Assembly: GCA_014804265.1 (NCBI GenBank)
Contig: JAAVAC010000055.1
Location: forward strand, 40,203-104,202
DNA length: 64,000 nucleotides
DNA from: Lachnospiraceae bacterium
GTDB lineage: Bacteria > Bacillota > Clostridia > Lachnospirales > Lachnospiraceae
Direction: 5' to 3'
Shown here: piece by piece, positions 1 through 9,731 of the stretch
How the letters are laid out: each line of letters opens with the position of its first letter
Numbering within the stretch: the stretch's first letter is position 1
Translations under genes and position numbers: made by a program
Notes under the pieces: generated by a model
The model's input: only the letters and a program-made list of their open reading frames with translations
Told to the model about the DNA's origin: nothing
Database searches by the model: none

Positions 1-2
1 TG

Positions 3-626
3 GTCGTAGATATTGAGGGCAGTGCACCAGAAAACCTTGTGGAAGCATTGGATGATTTGGCGAAAGAAAAACGTGAGAAGCAATCCGACATACCTGCGCC
101 AGAACACTTTCAGGATATCATAGAGGACATGGGGGATATGATGGAAGAAAACTGGTGCGGCGGCTCGGACCAGATTATCACCTGGTCAGCAGATAATTTA
201 GTTCGAGATAATATGGTCGTAAAGCTGAAGTTGATGCTTTCTTCCATCATATTCCCAATGGTATATATGGGGTTGGTATTTCTATGTGTTGCTCTGACTG
301 TATTGTCCATACAGCAGTTAAGTGATTCGGCAAAATATAAATTCCGTTATGGCGTATTGAAAAAAATCGGCATGGGTTCGAGGGAAATCGCAAGACTGAT
401 TTTAAAGCAGCTTGTCGCATTTTATCTTTGCCCTGCGCTGTTTGCGATTGTAATCAGCGGAAGCATCGCCGGATATGTGGGTGGAAAGTTTAACTTCTAT
501 ACCGGGATAAAAGCACCGGCATTCCGGTATTTTGGGATTTCCCTTGCTCTTTTCTTCAGTATTTATTGTGTTTACTTCCTGGTAACTTATATCGGCTTTG
601 TGCGGAATGTGGATAGTGAAGGGTAG
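3..626 (+). CDS. ABC transporter permease, FtsX/BceB-like, C-terminal part (5' end outside window)
   Basis: Reading frame open from the window edge; hydrophobic TM segments and FtsX-like motif 'YGVLKKIGMGSREIARLILKQ'. Confidence 0.75.
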   Translation, partial: VVDIEGSAPENLVEALDDLAKEKREKQSDIPAPEHFQDIIEDMGDMMEENWCGGSDQIITWSADNLVRDNMVVKLKLMLSSIIFPMVYMGLVFLCVALTVLSIQQLSDSAKYKFRYGVLKKIGMGSREIARLILKQLVAFYLCPALFAIVISGSIAGYVGGKFNFYTGIKAPAFRYFGISLALFFSIYCVYFLVTYIGFVRNVDSEG

Positions 627-776
627 ACAGCTTTGCGGCTTAGCAGTTCATCATGAAATTTCCATTCCTGCTTAGGGTTCTCTGCTGATTGGTTGCAGAA
701 TCTTTTGGAACAGGGCGAGAAGATAACATCGAAACAGTGGAAAGCGAAAGGAGGAAGAAATTTAATGTGAATTTTT

Positions 777-805
777 TTGTAAACAAAAATATTTTTCTGT
801 ATAAT
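777..805 (+). promoter_or_regulatory. Sigma-A type promoter of Rpn copy 1 (TTGTAA - 17 nt - TATAAT)
   Basis: Same hexamers and spacer conserved upstream of the paralogue at 51158-51186 (-). Confidence 0.65.
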
Positions 806-809
806 TGAG

Positions 810-1682
810 GTGATTAGGTGCAGGGCGATACAAAGCAGATACAGGAAGTCAAAGCAAAGCGCACCGCAAAAAAACAGTGTGTTTTTAGACCTTTTCCAAG
901 ATAAAAAGAATTTACTTGCGCTGTATAAAACATTGCACCCAGAGGATATAAACGCAACAGAGGATACATTGGATATTGTTACGATAGATAATGTATTGAC
1001 AGATAACCTTTATAATGATTTGGGTATTATGGTAGGCAATAACAAATTGCTGTTGCTTTTGGAAGCACAATCTTCATGGACGGTAAATATTTTAATCAGA
1101 ATATTATTGTATTTGGCACAAAGTTATCATGAATATTTTGAGCGAACCAGTCAGAGCCTATATAAAAGCAAGAAAGTAAAAATGCCGAAGCCCGAATTGT
1201 ACGTGATATTCACAGGTAATAAAGGTAAAAAAACCGATACAATATCTTTATCACAAGAGTTTTTTGACGGTGAGGATATTGATATTGAGATAAAAGCCAA
1301 AGTAATCTATGAGAGCGACAAGGACAACATTATCAATGAGTACATTGTTTTTTGCAAAGTTTTTAATGAGCAGGTAAAAGAACATGGAATGACGAAACAG
1401 GCAGTTACAGAAACAATCCGTATTTGCAAGGATAGAAATATCTTAAAACAGTATTTAAGCAGCAAGGAAGTGGAGGTAGTAACGATTATGATGAGTTTAT
1501 TTGATGATGAGCAGATTATGAGAACTTATGCGAAAGATATCGAAAAAGAAACGGAAAGAAAGACAGCCGAACAAATGATAAGAAAGGGAAAAATGACCCT
1601 TGAAGAAATTGCGGATTGTGTTTCTTCTTTGTCATTTGATGAATTAAAAGAACTCGAAGCCGAGGTTATGCAGTTAGCATAA
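810..1682 (+). CDS. Rpn-family recombination-promoting nuclease / PD-(D/E)XK nuclease family transposase, copy 1
   Basis: Highly similar to ORF 50233..51111; 'NDLG...LLLLEAQSSWTVNILIRILLYLAQSYHEYF' typical of the family; N-terminus frameshifted relative to copy 2. Confidence 0.8.
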   Translation: MIRCRAIQSRYRKSKQSAPQKNSVFLDLFQDKKNLLALYKTLHPEDINATEDTLDIVTIDNVLTDNLYNDLGIMVGNNKLLLLLEAQSSWTVNILIRILLYLAQSYHEYFERTSQSLYKSKKVKMPKPELYVIFTGNKGKKTDTISLSQEFFDGEDIDIEIKAKVIYESDKDNIINEYIVFCKVFNEQVKEHGMTKQAVTETIRICKDRNILKQYLSSKEVEVVTIMMSLFDDEQIMRTYAKDIEKETERKTAEQMIRKGKMTLEEIADCVSSLSFDELKELEAEVMQLA

Positions 1683-1708
1683 TCAGCAAAAAATCGAATG
1701 TCAATACA

Positions 1709-1759
1709 GCGTAAAGACGCATGGAACAGTAAATTGTAAACCATGCGTCTTTTTGCGCT
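1709..1759 (+). terminator. Rho-independent terminator of Rpn copy 1
   Basis: AAAGACGCATGG / CCATGCGTCTTT stem followed by a T run. Confidence 0.8.
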
Positions 1760-1814
1760 AAAAAGGAGAGAAGATTCCGGACGAACTTTACCATTTGACA
1801 GTACATGTGTGGAT

Positions 1815-1912
1815 ACGCAACAGCAAGGGAGAGTACCTCGCTAAGCGCTGGCGTTTTTATAAGGGCGACTTAAGAAAACATTTTCCGCCAAGAGCCCATC
1901 CTGGTGCCTGTG
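1815..1912. repeat. Degenerate partial copy of hairpin element C (left arm missing)
   Basis: 'gagagtacctcgctaagcgctggcgt(t/c)tttataaggg...gaaaacatt' shared with 14596-14829. Confidence 0.7.
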
Positions 1913-1967
1913 AAGAAAGCTGCGGGCCGAACTGTTACCAATAAGGTGGTTAGTTTTGTAAAAGTTA

Positions 1968-1997
1968 TTGACAGCTAATATGTATGAGTGTTAGTAT
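1968..1997 (+). promoter_or_regulatory. Promoter upstream of the leader peptide (TTGACA - 18 nt - TAGTAT, extended -10 TGT)
   Basis: Consensus -35 and near-consensus -10. Confidence 0.65.
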
Positions 1998-2024
1998 GAA
2001 AAAAGTTCAAGGAGGACATACAAA

Positions 2025-2087
2025 ATGAATCAGAACTTACATTCAAGACTTTACATGTACATGTATGACAGACGTATTTACTCATAG
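2025..2087 (+). CDS. Putative 20-aa leader peptide MNQNLHSRLYMYMYDRRIYS
   Basis: AAGGAGG RBS-like sequence 5' of ATG; small ORF followed by inverted repeats and an intrinsic terminator ahead of the GNAT gene. Confidence 0.55.
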   Translation: MNQNLHSRLYMYMYDRRIYS

Positions 2088-2194
2088 CTGAGTATGGGAT
2101 ATGCACAGTTATGAGCCGATAGGTCTTATATGTCTGTGCATAAATGAGAATGTAAGCTGCTTTTTTATATATTGCATCTTGTATTGAAATTATT

Positions 2195-2227
2195 GCACCA
2201 GGCATATAGACGCCTGGTGCGTTTTTT
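2195..2227 (+). terminator. Intrinsic terminator/attenuator in the 5' leader of the GNAT gene
   Basis: GCACCAGGC-8 nt-GCCTGGTGC-GTTTTTT, ending 40 nt before the ATG. Confidence 0.8.
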
Positions 2228-2266
2228 ACGTTGAAAAAACAGTGGAACAAAAAGGAGGATATTTCT

Positions 2267-2779
2267 ATGATTCGATTGATAAGACCAACACTCGAATACA
2301 AAACAAAAGCATTAGAATACAGGCAGGAACATTTTGATTATAGAGAAAAGATTATCAATGGTAGTGAGCTTTTGGATAAAACAGAATCCTATGAAGAATG
2401 GTTAAAAGCCGTTAAGGGTAACGAGAATGTAGCAACCGTAAATCCCGATTGGGTATTAACGGACACATTTTTTGCTGTAAGTGACGAGGATGAAATTGTA
2501 GGAATCATTGATTTAAGGCATACTCTAAATGATTTTCTAAAAGATTTTGGCAATTGCGGTTACAGCGTTCGGCCTTCACAGAGACAGAAGGGATATGCTA
2601 CAGAAATGCTTAGGAAGATACTGGATATTGCAAGGCAGGCGGATATGAACGAATTGCACCTTTCTGTTGAGAAAGATAATATACCGTCTATAAAAACAAT
2701 TGTAAGAAATGGTGGTGTGTTTGAGAGAAGTTTTGAGTTCCAAGGCCAACAGGCAGATATATACAGTATAAAATTATAG
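2267..2779 (+). CDS. GNAT family N-acetyltransferase
   Basis: GNAT motif 'GNCGYSVRPSQRQKGYATEMLRKIL'; AAGGAGG RBS 5' of ATG 2267. Confidence 0.85.
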   Translation: MIRLIRPTLEYKTKALEYRQEHFDYREKIINGSELLDKTESYEEWLKAVKGNENVATVNPDWVLTDTFFAVSDEDEIVGIIDLRHTLNDFLKDFGNCGYSVRPSQRQKGYATEMLRKILDIARQADMNELHLSVEKDNIPSIKTIVRNGGVFERSFEFQGQQADIYSIKL

Positions 2780-2918
2780 CAAAGGAAATAGCAATAAAAT
2801 TTGACTATCTTTCTCCACTGTGTTAGTCTAATTTTATTCCCATATTTTAGAAAAATAGGGTATAATCATAATAAGTACGATTACCATCACCTAAAATGAT
2901 TACAAAAGGAGAACCAAC

Positions 2919-4892
2919 ATGACAAATAAAGGAAAATATTATATAACAACAGCCATTGCCTACACATCCGGCAAGCCCCATATTGGCAACAGCTATGAAA
3001 TCGTCCTTGCGGACAGCATTGCCAGATTCAAAAGAAAGGACGGCTATGATGTATTTTTCCAGACCGGAACTGACGAACACGGACAGAAAATCGAATTAAA
3101 GGCAGCGGAAGCAGGCATTACGCCAAAGGAGTATGTAGATAACGTGGCAGGCACCATAAAAGGCCTTTGGAACCTGATGGACACCTCCTACGATAAATTC
3201 ATCCGTACTACCGATGATTTTCATGAAAAACAAGTTCAGAAAATATTCAAACGCCTCTATGATCAGGGCGATATTTATAAAGGAGCCTATGAAGGTCTCT
3301 ACTGTACTCCTTGTGAATCCTTCTGGACGGAATCCCAGTTAGTGGACGGCAAATGTCCGGACTGCGGAAGAGAAGTGAAGCCTGCCAAGGAAGAAGCATA
3401 CTTTTTCAAGATGAGCAAATATGCGGACAGATTGATTGAACATATCAACACCCATCCGGAATTTATCCAGCCTGTATCCAGAAAGAATGAAATGATGAAC
3501 AACTTCCTGCTTCCGGGCTTACAGGACTTATGTGTATCCAGAACAAGCTTTAAATGGGGCATTCCCGTCGATTTTGATGACAAGCATGTGGTCTATGTAT
3601 GGCTGGATGCCCTGACCAATTATATTACCGGTATCGGCTATGATGCAGACGGAAACAGCACGGAACAGTACAAAAAGCTGTGGCCGGCGGATCTTCACCT
3701 GATTGGAAAGGATATCATCCGGTTCCATACCATTTACTGGCCCATTTTCTTAATGGCTCTTGGTGAGCCCCTTCCAAAACAGGTATTCGGACACCCCTGG
3801 CTGTTACAGGGCGATGGTAAAATGAGCAAGTCCAAAGGAAATGTAATCTACGCAGATGATTTAGTGGATTTCTTTGGAGTGGATGCAGTTCGTTACTTTG
3901 TCCTTCATGAAATGCCTTTTGAAAATGATGGAGTGATTTCCTGGGAGCTGTTAGTAGAGCGGTTGAATTCCGATCTGGCAAACACGTTGGGAAATCTGGT
4001 AAACCGTACCATTTCCATGAGCAATAAATATTTTGACGGTATTGTAACGGACAAAGGCATAGTAGAAGAAGTAGATGCTGATTTAAAGGCAGTGGCAGCA
4101 GGCACTTATGATAAAGTGGCGGCAAAAATGGAAGAGCTTCGGGTAGCAGATGCCATTACAGAAATATTTGCATTATTTAAGCGCTGCAACAAATATATTG
4201 ATGAAACCGAGCCATGGGTATTGGCAAAGGATGAAGCAAAAAAGGACAGACTTGCTACCGTCTTATACAATCTGGTAGAAGGAATCTTAATGGGCGCCTC
4301 TCTGTTAGAGCCATTTATGCCTGACACAGCAAAGAAGATTGCAGAGCAGTTAAATACAAGGATAAGAGACTTTGAAGAAACAAAGACCTTTGGTCTTTAT
4401 GAAAGCGGCACAAAAGTAACGGAGAAGCCGGAAATCCTGTTTGCAAGACTGGATGTAAAAGAAGTAGTGGAAAAAGCAGAAGCCATGTTTGAACAAAGAA
4501 GGAAAGAAGCAGGACAGTCACAAGAGCAGGATGCGGCAGAAGATGTAATAGATATAGAAAAGAAACCGGAAATCACCTTTGAGGACTTTGAAAAAATGCA
4601 GTTCCAGGTAGGAAAGATCATTGCCTGTGAAGAAGTGCCGAAAAGTAAAAAGCTGCTTTGTTCCAAGGTACAGATCGGCAGCGAGGTAAAACAGATTGTA
4701 TCCGGCATCAAGGCATATTATGCTCCGGAGGAAATGGTAGGAAAGAAAGTAATGGTATTAGTGAACCTAAAGCCTGCCAAGCTTGCAGGAGTGCTGTCGG
4801 AAGGAATGCTTTTATGCGCAGAGGATGATAAGGGGAATCTGGCGCTTCTTACACCGGAAAAAGAAATGCCGGCAGGAGCGGAAATCTGCTAA
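2919..4892 (+). CDS. metG: Methionyl-tRNA synthetase with C-terminal tRNA-binding domain
   Basis: TTAIAYTSGKPHIGNSYE, KMSKSKGNV, C-terminal 'FQVGKI...' domain. Confidence 0.97.
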   Translation: MTNKGKYYITTAIAYTSGKPHIGNSYEIVLADSIARFKRKDGYDVFFQTGTDEHGQKIELKAAEAGITPKEYVDNVAGTIKGLWNLMDTSYDKFIRTTDDFHEKQVQKIFKRLYDQGDIYKGAYEGLYCTPCESFWTESQLVDGKCPDCGREVKPAKEEAYFFKMSKYADRLIEHINTHPEFIQPVSRKNEMMNNFLLPGLQDLCVSRTSFKWGIPVDFDDKHVVYVWLDALTNYITGIGYDADGNSTEQYKKLWPADLHLIGKDIIRFHTIYWPIFLMALGEPLPKQVFGHPWLLQGDGKMSKSKGNVIYADDLVDFFGVDAVRYFVLHEMPFENDGVISWELLVERLNSDLANTLGNLVNRTISMSNKYFDGIVTDKGIVEEVDADLKAVAAGTYDKVAAKMEELRVADAITEIFALFKRCNKYIDETEPWVLAKDEAKKDRLATVLYNLVEGILMGASLLEPFMPDTAKKIAEQLNTRIRDFEETKTFGLYESGTKVTEKPEILFARLDVKEVVEKAEAMFEQRRKEAGQSQEQDAAEDVIDIEKKPEITFEDFEKMQFQVGKIIACEEVPKSKKLLCSKVQIGSEVKQIVSGIKAYYAPEEMVGKKVMVLVNLKPAKLAGVLSEGMLLCAEDDKGNLALLTPEKEMPAGAEIC

Positions 4893-4949
4893 GGCTGATG
4901 GAAACAACATTACAAGGAACCGGAATAAAAAAGAAAAGGGGGCATAATT

Positions 4950-5885
4950 ATGGTGAAAAGAGAAGACTTTACCTTTGACTCCAGAGATCAGAAAACAAAG
5001 ATTCATGCAATCAAATGGCTTCCTGAAACGGATCATGTGGTCTGTGTGGTGCAGCTGATTCATGGTATGTCGGAGTATATAGGGCGTTATGATGAATTCG
5101 CCAGATATTTGGCCGCTCATGGAATGGTGGTAGTAGGGGATGACCATTTAGGACATGGGGAAACGGCAAGGGAAAGCGGCATGCCTTTGGGTTATTTTTG
5201 TGAACAGGATCCGGCAACCGTGGTGGTGCGGGATGTCCACCGCCTGAAAAAGATTACCCAGCAACAATATTTAGGTGTTCCTTATATCATCATCGGTCAC
5301 AGCATGGGTTCCTTTATTTTAAGAAATTACTTAATGCGCTATGGCAAAGGAATTGACGGAGCCATTATTTTAGGCACGGGAAATCAGTCAAAGGCATTAG
5401 TATCCCAGGCACATTTTCTGACAAATGCATTGACGGTATTTCAGGGGAAAAAGCATAAGAGCCTGTTTATCAATGCCCTTGCCTTCGGCCCTTATGAAAA
5501 GCGGATTTCCAATAAAAGGACCACCATGGACTGGGTCAGCTCGGATGCGGATGTAGTTGACAAATATATGGAAGATCCTCTTTGCGGATTTACTTTTACT
5601 TTAAACGGTTTTGCAACTCTTTTTGAATTGATACGCAGAACCCAGGACATGAAGAATCTGGAAGCTATCCCAAAGAAGCTGCCAATTTTAATTGCTTCCG
5701 GTGATGAAGATCCGGTAGGAGATTATGGAGAAGGTCCAAGAAAATTGTATGATACTTACCTGAATTTGGATTTGACCAGAGTGCAGCTGAAATTATATAA
5801 TGGGTGCAGGCATGAATTGCTGAATGAAGGGATCAAAGAGGAGGTCTATAAGGATCTTCTGAACTGGATATTATCGGTTGTGTAG
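4950..5885 (+). CDS. Alpha/beta hydrolase (monoacylglycerol lipase-like)
   Basis: LIHGMSEYIGRYDEFA, GHSMGSF nucleophile elbow. Confidence 0.88.
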   Translation: MVKREDFTFDSRDQKTKIHAIKWLPETDHVVCVVQLIHGMSEYIGRYDEFARYLAAHGMVVVGDDHLGHGETARESGMPLGYFCEQDPATVVVRDVHRLKKITQQQYLGVPYIIIGHSMGSFILRNYLMRYGKGIDGAIILGTGNQSKALVSQAHFLTNALTVFQGKKHKSLFINALAFGPYEKRISNKRTTMDWVSSDADVVDKYMEDPLCGFTFTLNGFATLFELIRRTQDMKNLEAIPKKLPILIASGDEDPVGDYGEGPRKLYDTYLNLDLTRVQLKLYNGCRHELLNEGIKEEVYKDLLNWILSVV

Positions 5886-5906
5886 AAAAGGATAGGAGGA
5901 TTAATT

Positions 5907-6830
5907 ATGAAAAAATGGATTTCTATGTTGGGAACAGTTTGCCTGCTTGTCTGCCTTTTTGGCATGACAGTATTTGCAAGCGGTGAGGAAGGTAAGATTG
6001 TAAACATTGATACTTCAAAGCCCTTTATTGCTTTAGGAGCAGATCTGACAGAGGAACAAAAGGCAACTGTCTTAGAGCTTATGGGATTGTCCCTTAGTGA
6101 TTTGGATAATTACAATGTTGTTTACGTTACAAATGAGGAAGAACATAAATATCTGGATGCCTACGTGAACCCCTCGGTCATAGGGACAAAGTCCTTATCC
6201 AGTGTTCTTGTGACACCGGCGGAAAAAGGACATGGCGTTGTTGTTTCTACCAAAAACATTGATTATTGTACTACCGGTATGTACCGGAATGCACTTCTTA
6301 CCGCAGGAGTAGAGGATGCAGATATTCTGGTAGTTGGTCCTACCAGCTTATCGGGAACTGCAGGTTTGATCGGTGCGTTGCGGGCTTATGAAGAATTGAC
6401 TGGAAAAGAGGTAGCCGATACGGTATTGGATACTGCTTTAAATGAACTGGTGGCCACAGGCGAGATTGCCAATAAGAGCATGAGCAACGAGGATGTGGAA
6501 GCGCTGGTAGCTTTCGTTAAGGAAAAAATCGCAGCAGGGGAGCTGGAAACGGAAGACGATATCAGAACAGCAATTGCTGACGGCGAAGCAAACTTTGGGG
6601 TTTCTCTGGCAGACAGCGATAAGGAGCAGATTGTCCAGGTCATGTTAAAGGTAAAGCAGTTGAATCTGGATCCCAATATGCTTTTGGATCAGGCAGTCGG
6701 ATTATATGATAAGTATGGAGATGACATTGTGAACCATTTACAGGATGAAGGTTTTTTTGATTCATTAGGAAACTTTTTTCAGAACCTTGGGAAATCCATT
6801 ACTGATTTCTTTTCCGGGCTTTTTGGGTGA
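5907..6830 (+). CDS. DUF1002-type secreted protein (YpuA-like)
   Basis: Signal peptide; 'GADLTEEQKATVLELMGL...YVTNEEEHKYL...' typical of DUF1002. Confidence 0.75.
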   Translation: MKKWISMLGTVCLLVCLFGMTVFASGEEGKIVNIDTSKPFIALGADLTEEQKATVLELMGLSLSDLDNYNVVYVTNEEEHKYLDAYVNPSVIGTKSLSSVLVTPAEKGHGVVVSTKNIDYCTTGMYRNALLTAGVEDADILVVGPTSLSGTAGLIGALRAYEELTGKEVADTVLDTALNELVATGEIANKSMSNEDVEALVAFVKEKIAAGELETEDDIRTAIADGEANFGVSLADSDKEQIVQVMLKVKQLNLDPNMLLDQAVGLYDKYGDDIVNHLQDEGFFDSLGNFFQNLGKSITDFFSGLFG

Positions 6831-6905
6831 AAATGAATAGTACTTGAAAAAGTGAATAAAATGTATATCATAAGAATATAAACCATAGAAAGGACTTCAA
6901 GGATT

Positions 6906-7883
6906 ATGAAAATTGCATTTTATTCAACAAAGCCATACGATCGCATTTGGTTTGAACCACTTGCAAAAGAGTATGGCTTTTCTTTACATTTTATGGAAGT
7001 GCCATGTAATGAGGAAACGATTTTCATGGCAGCAGGCTATGATGCCATCTGTATTTTCGTGAATGATTATGTAAACAAACAAATGATAGAAAAGCTTTAT
7101 GAGATGAAGGTAAAAGCAATACTTTTGCGCAGTGCCGGCTATAATCATGTGGACATCAAAGCGGCAGAAGATAAAATAGCCGTGCTCAGAGTGCCAAGCT
7201 ATTCACCGGAAGCAGTGGCAGAATATGCGGCTGCTCTTTTGCTATCTGTGAACCGGTTCACTCATAAGGCATATGGCAGGACGAGAGATTTCAATATGAG
7301 CATCAACGGCCTGATGGGACGGGATTTGAATCATAAGATTGCAGGTGTGGTAGGTACCGGAAAAATAGGACAAGCCATGATTCGGATTTTAGAAGGCTTT
7401 GGCATGTCCATACTGGCATATGACCCGTATCCGGTAAAGGGTCTGGATGTGGAATATGTTTCCTTGGAAGAGCTTATGCAAAAGGCGGATGTGATCAGCC
7501 TCCATTGCCCTTTGACCAAGGATACGAAACACATCATCAATAAAAAGACAATTGCGAAAATGAAAGACAATGTATATCTGATCAATACGTCAAGGGGCGC
7601 ATTGATTGATACCGAGGCATTGATAGAAGGGCTTTTAAATAAGAAATTTGCAGGTGTGGGACTTGATGTATATGAAGAAGAGGAAGGAGTTTTTTATGAG
7701 GATCGTTCCAATGATATTATGAAAGACGATCTTTTGGCAAGACTTACTACCTTCCCAAATGTCATCATTACTTCCCACATGGGATTCTTTACAAGGGAGG
7801 CCATGCAGTCCATTGCCATAGAGACCCTGGAAAATGCCTATGCCCTGGAAAATGGACTACCCCTTATTAATAAAGTAGTATAA
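6906..7883 (+). CDS. 2-hydroxyacid dehydrogenase / D-lactate dehydrogenase
   Basis: GVVGTGKIGQAM Rossmann motif, 'NTSRGALIDTEAL', C-terminal D-LDH features. Confidence 0.92.
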   Translation: MKIAFYSTKPYDRIWFEPLAKEYGFSLHFMEVPCNEETIFMAAGYDAICIFVNDYVNKQMIEKLYEMKVKAILLRSAGYNHVDIKAAEDKIAVLRVPSYSPEAVAEYAAALLLSVNRFTHKAYGRTRDFNMSINGLMGRDLNHKIAGVVGTGKIGQAMIRILEGFGMSILAYDPYPVKGLDVEYVSLEELMQKADVISLHCPLTKDTKHIINKKTIAKMKDNVYLINTSRGALIDTEALIEGLLNKKFAGVGLDVYEEEEGVFYEDRSNDIMKDDLLARLTTFPNVIITSHMGFFTREAMQSIAIETLENAYALENGLPLINKVV

Positions 7884-7901
7884 AAACAAAAGAGGGATAT
7901 T

Positions 7902-8381
7902 ATGAGAATTGAAAGGGAAAAATTGCAAGTATGCCCTGTAAACAAGAGTGAATACGAAGGAGTCATGGGTCTTGTATGGAAGACCTTTCTGCATTTTGAG
8001 GCAAAAGACTATACGCAGGAGGGAGTGAAGAGCTTTCAGGATTTCATTACAGACCCTGTGCTCTATAACATGTTTAGAAAGGGATATTATCAGATTTTTG
8101 GAGCCTTTTATCAAGATGAGCTGGTAGGCATGATCAGCCTGCGGGACCGCACCCATATATCACTTTTATTCGTAGACGAGAGGTACCATTATCAGGGAAT
8201 TGGCAGAGCGCTTATGGAATATTTGAAAAATTATCTGGTGACAGAAATGGGGGAATATAAAATAACGGTCAATTCTTCTCCCTATGGTGTAGGATTTTAT
8301 CACAGACTGGGATTTCATGATACGGATGTAGAACTGACAAAAGAAGGAGTCCGCTATACGCCCATGATTCTTTTCTTATAG
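7902..8381 (+). CDS. GNAT family N-acetyltransferase
   Basis: 'LLFVDERYHYQGIGRALMEYL', 'NSSPYGVGFYHRLGF'. Confidence 0.9.
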   Translation: MRIEREKLQVCPVNKSEYEGVMGLVWKTFLHFEAKDYTQEGVKSFQDFITDPVLYNMFRKGYYQIFGAFYQDELVGMISLRDRTHISLLFVDERYHYQGIGRALMEYLKNYLVTEMGEYKITVNSSPYGVGFYHRLGFHDTDVELTKEGVRYTPMILFL

Positions 8382-8468
8382 CATGAAATTTTGCATTCTT
8401 TGGAAGATTCATTGAAAAACAGGCGGATTTTTGGTAGTATAAAATATATAGCGGGAGGTGGCAGGACT

Positions 8469-9731
8469 ATGGATTTTATCAGCAGTAAGAATATTTTTCT
8501 TTTAACAAGAGATACGCTAAAATTGATTGACAAGCGGTTAATGAAGCATGGCTCGCGGACCGCCTACATGGTATATAAAATGCTGGAATGTCAAGGCGGT
8601 TATGAAAAATTTGAACTGGCCGAATTTGCCATGATTGCCACTTTGCATGATATCGGCGCTTATAAAACCGATAATCTGGATGATATGCTTCGGTTTGAAA
8701 TGAGGGAGCCCATTTCCCATTCCATATACGGATATTTATTTATGCATAACCTTTCCCCCTTGAGAGAAAAGGCAAAGATTCTTTTATACCACAATTCGGA
8801 TTATCTGGTAACGAAGCATTTGGATTTTGCCTACAAGGATATAGCGAATTACATAAATTATGCGGAAAAGGTGGATATTTATCATAATGCCCTTGGAGAT
8901 CAATTTGATTATTCCATGTTTGGCAAATATACTGGAACCAAATATTCAGAAGCAGCCATCAGCCTTTTCCTTCAGGCCCAGCAGAAATATGATATTTTTG
9001 AGAAGATTCAGACGGATGCTTATGAAGCGGAGCTGGATGAGCTGATGGACTATATTATGTTTACCAATGAGGAAAAGAAGCAGGCAATGGAAATGCTTAT
9101 GTATTGTTTAAGTTTCCGAAGCAAATATAAGGTCGTGGACGGTGTGACCTGTGTGTGCATCTGCGAGGAAATTGCAAAATTTATGGGATTTAACAGGGCG
9201 AATATCAATAAACTATATTATGGAGCCCTGATTCATGATATTGGGATGCTTGCTATTTCAAAGGATATGATTGACTCCGATAAGATCTTTACCCCGGAAG
9301 AAAGAAAATTGATGCAGACCCATGTGGAGATAGCAGAGGATATTTTAAACAACCGGGTGAACAAGGAAGTGGTTTCTATTGCCACTGCCCATCATGAAAG
9401 ACTTAATGGCAAAGGCTATCCAAAGGGTTTAAAGGCAGTAGAGATGAATGATTCCCAAAAGATTCTGCAGATAGCGGATTCCCTGACAGCCATGATCAAC
9501 ACCCGTCTTTACAGACAGCCAATGGACAAGCAGGAGATTGTGGACAGTCTGCAAAAGGAGGCTGATAAGCATAAACTGAGCAGGGAGATTGTAAGAATCG
9601 TGATAGACAATTACGATCATATTGTTGGAAAAGCAAGGGAGCAGTCAGAGTATATGCTGAAGCGCCATAAGCATATGAATGAAAGATTTGAACAGGTATA
9701 TGCCAATTTCAGGGGAAAAGGAAGAGGATAA
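8469..9731 (+). CDS. HD-GYP domain phosphohydrolase
   Basis: Two HD-type modules; 'HHERLNGKGYPKGL'. Confidence 0.88.
   Translation: MDFISSKNIFLLTRDTLKLIDKRLMKHGSRTAYMVYKMLECQGGYEKFELAEFAMIATLHDIGAYKTDNLDDMLRFEMREPISHSIYGYLFMHNLSPLREKAKILLYHNSDYLVTKHLDFAYKDIANYINYAEKVDIYHNALGDQFDYSMFGKYTGTKYSEAAISLFLQAQQKYDIFEKIQTDAYEAELDELMDYIMFTNEEKKQAMEMLMYCLSFRSKYKVVDGVTCVCICEEIAKFMGFNRANINKLYYGALIHDIGMLAISKDMIDSDKIFTPEERKLMQTHVEIAEDILNNRVNKEVVSIATAHHERLNGKGYPKGLKAVEMNDSQKILQIADSLTAMINTRLYRQPMDKQEIVDSLQKEADKHKLSREIVRIVIDNYDHIVGKAREQSEYMLKRHKHMNERFEQVYANFRGKGRG

Noticed and set aside
3715-4125. 136-aa ORF antisense to metG (and other antisense ORFs inside metG, mutS2, VanW, PTS genes)
   Set aside because: Strong sense-strand gene, no RBS, low-complexity translations; codon-bias shadows.
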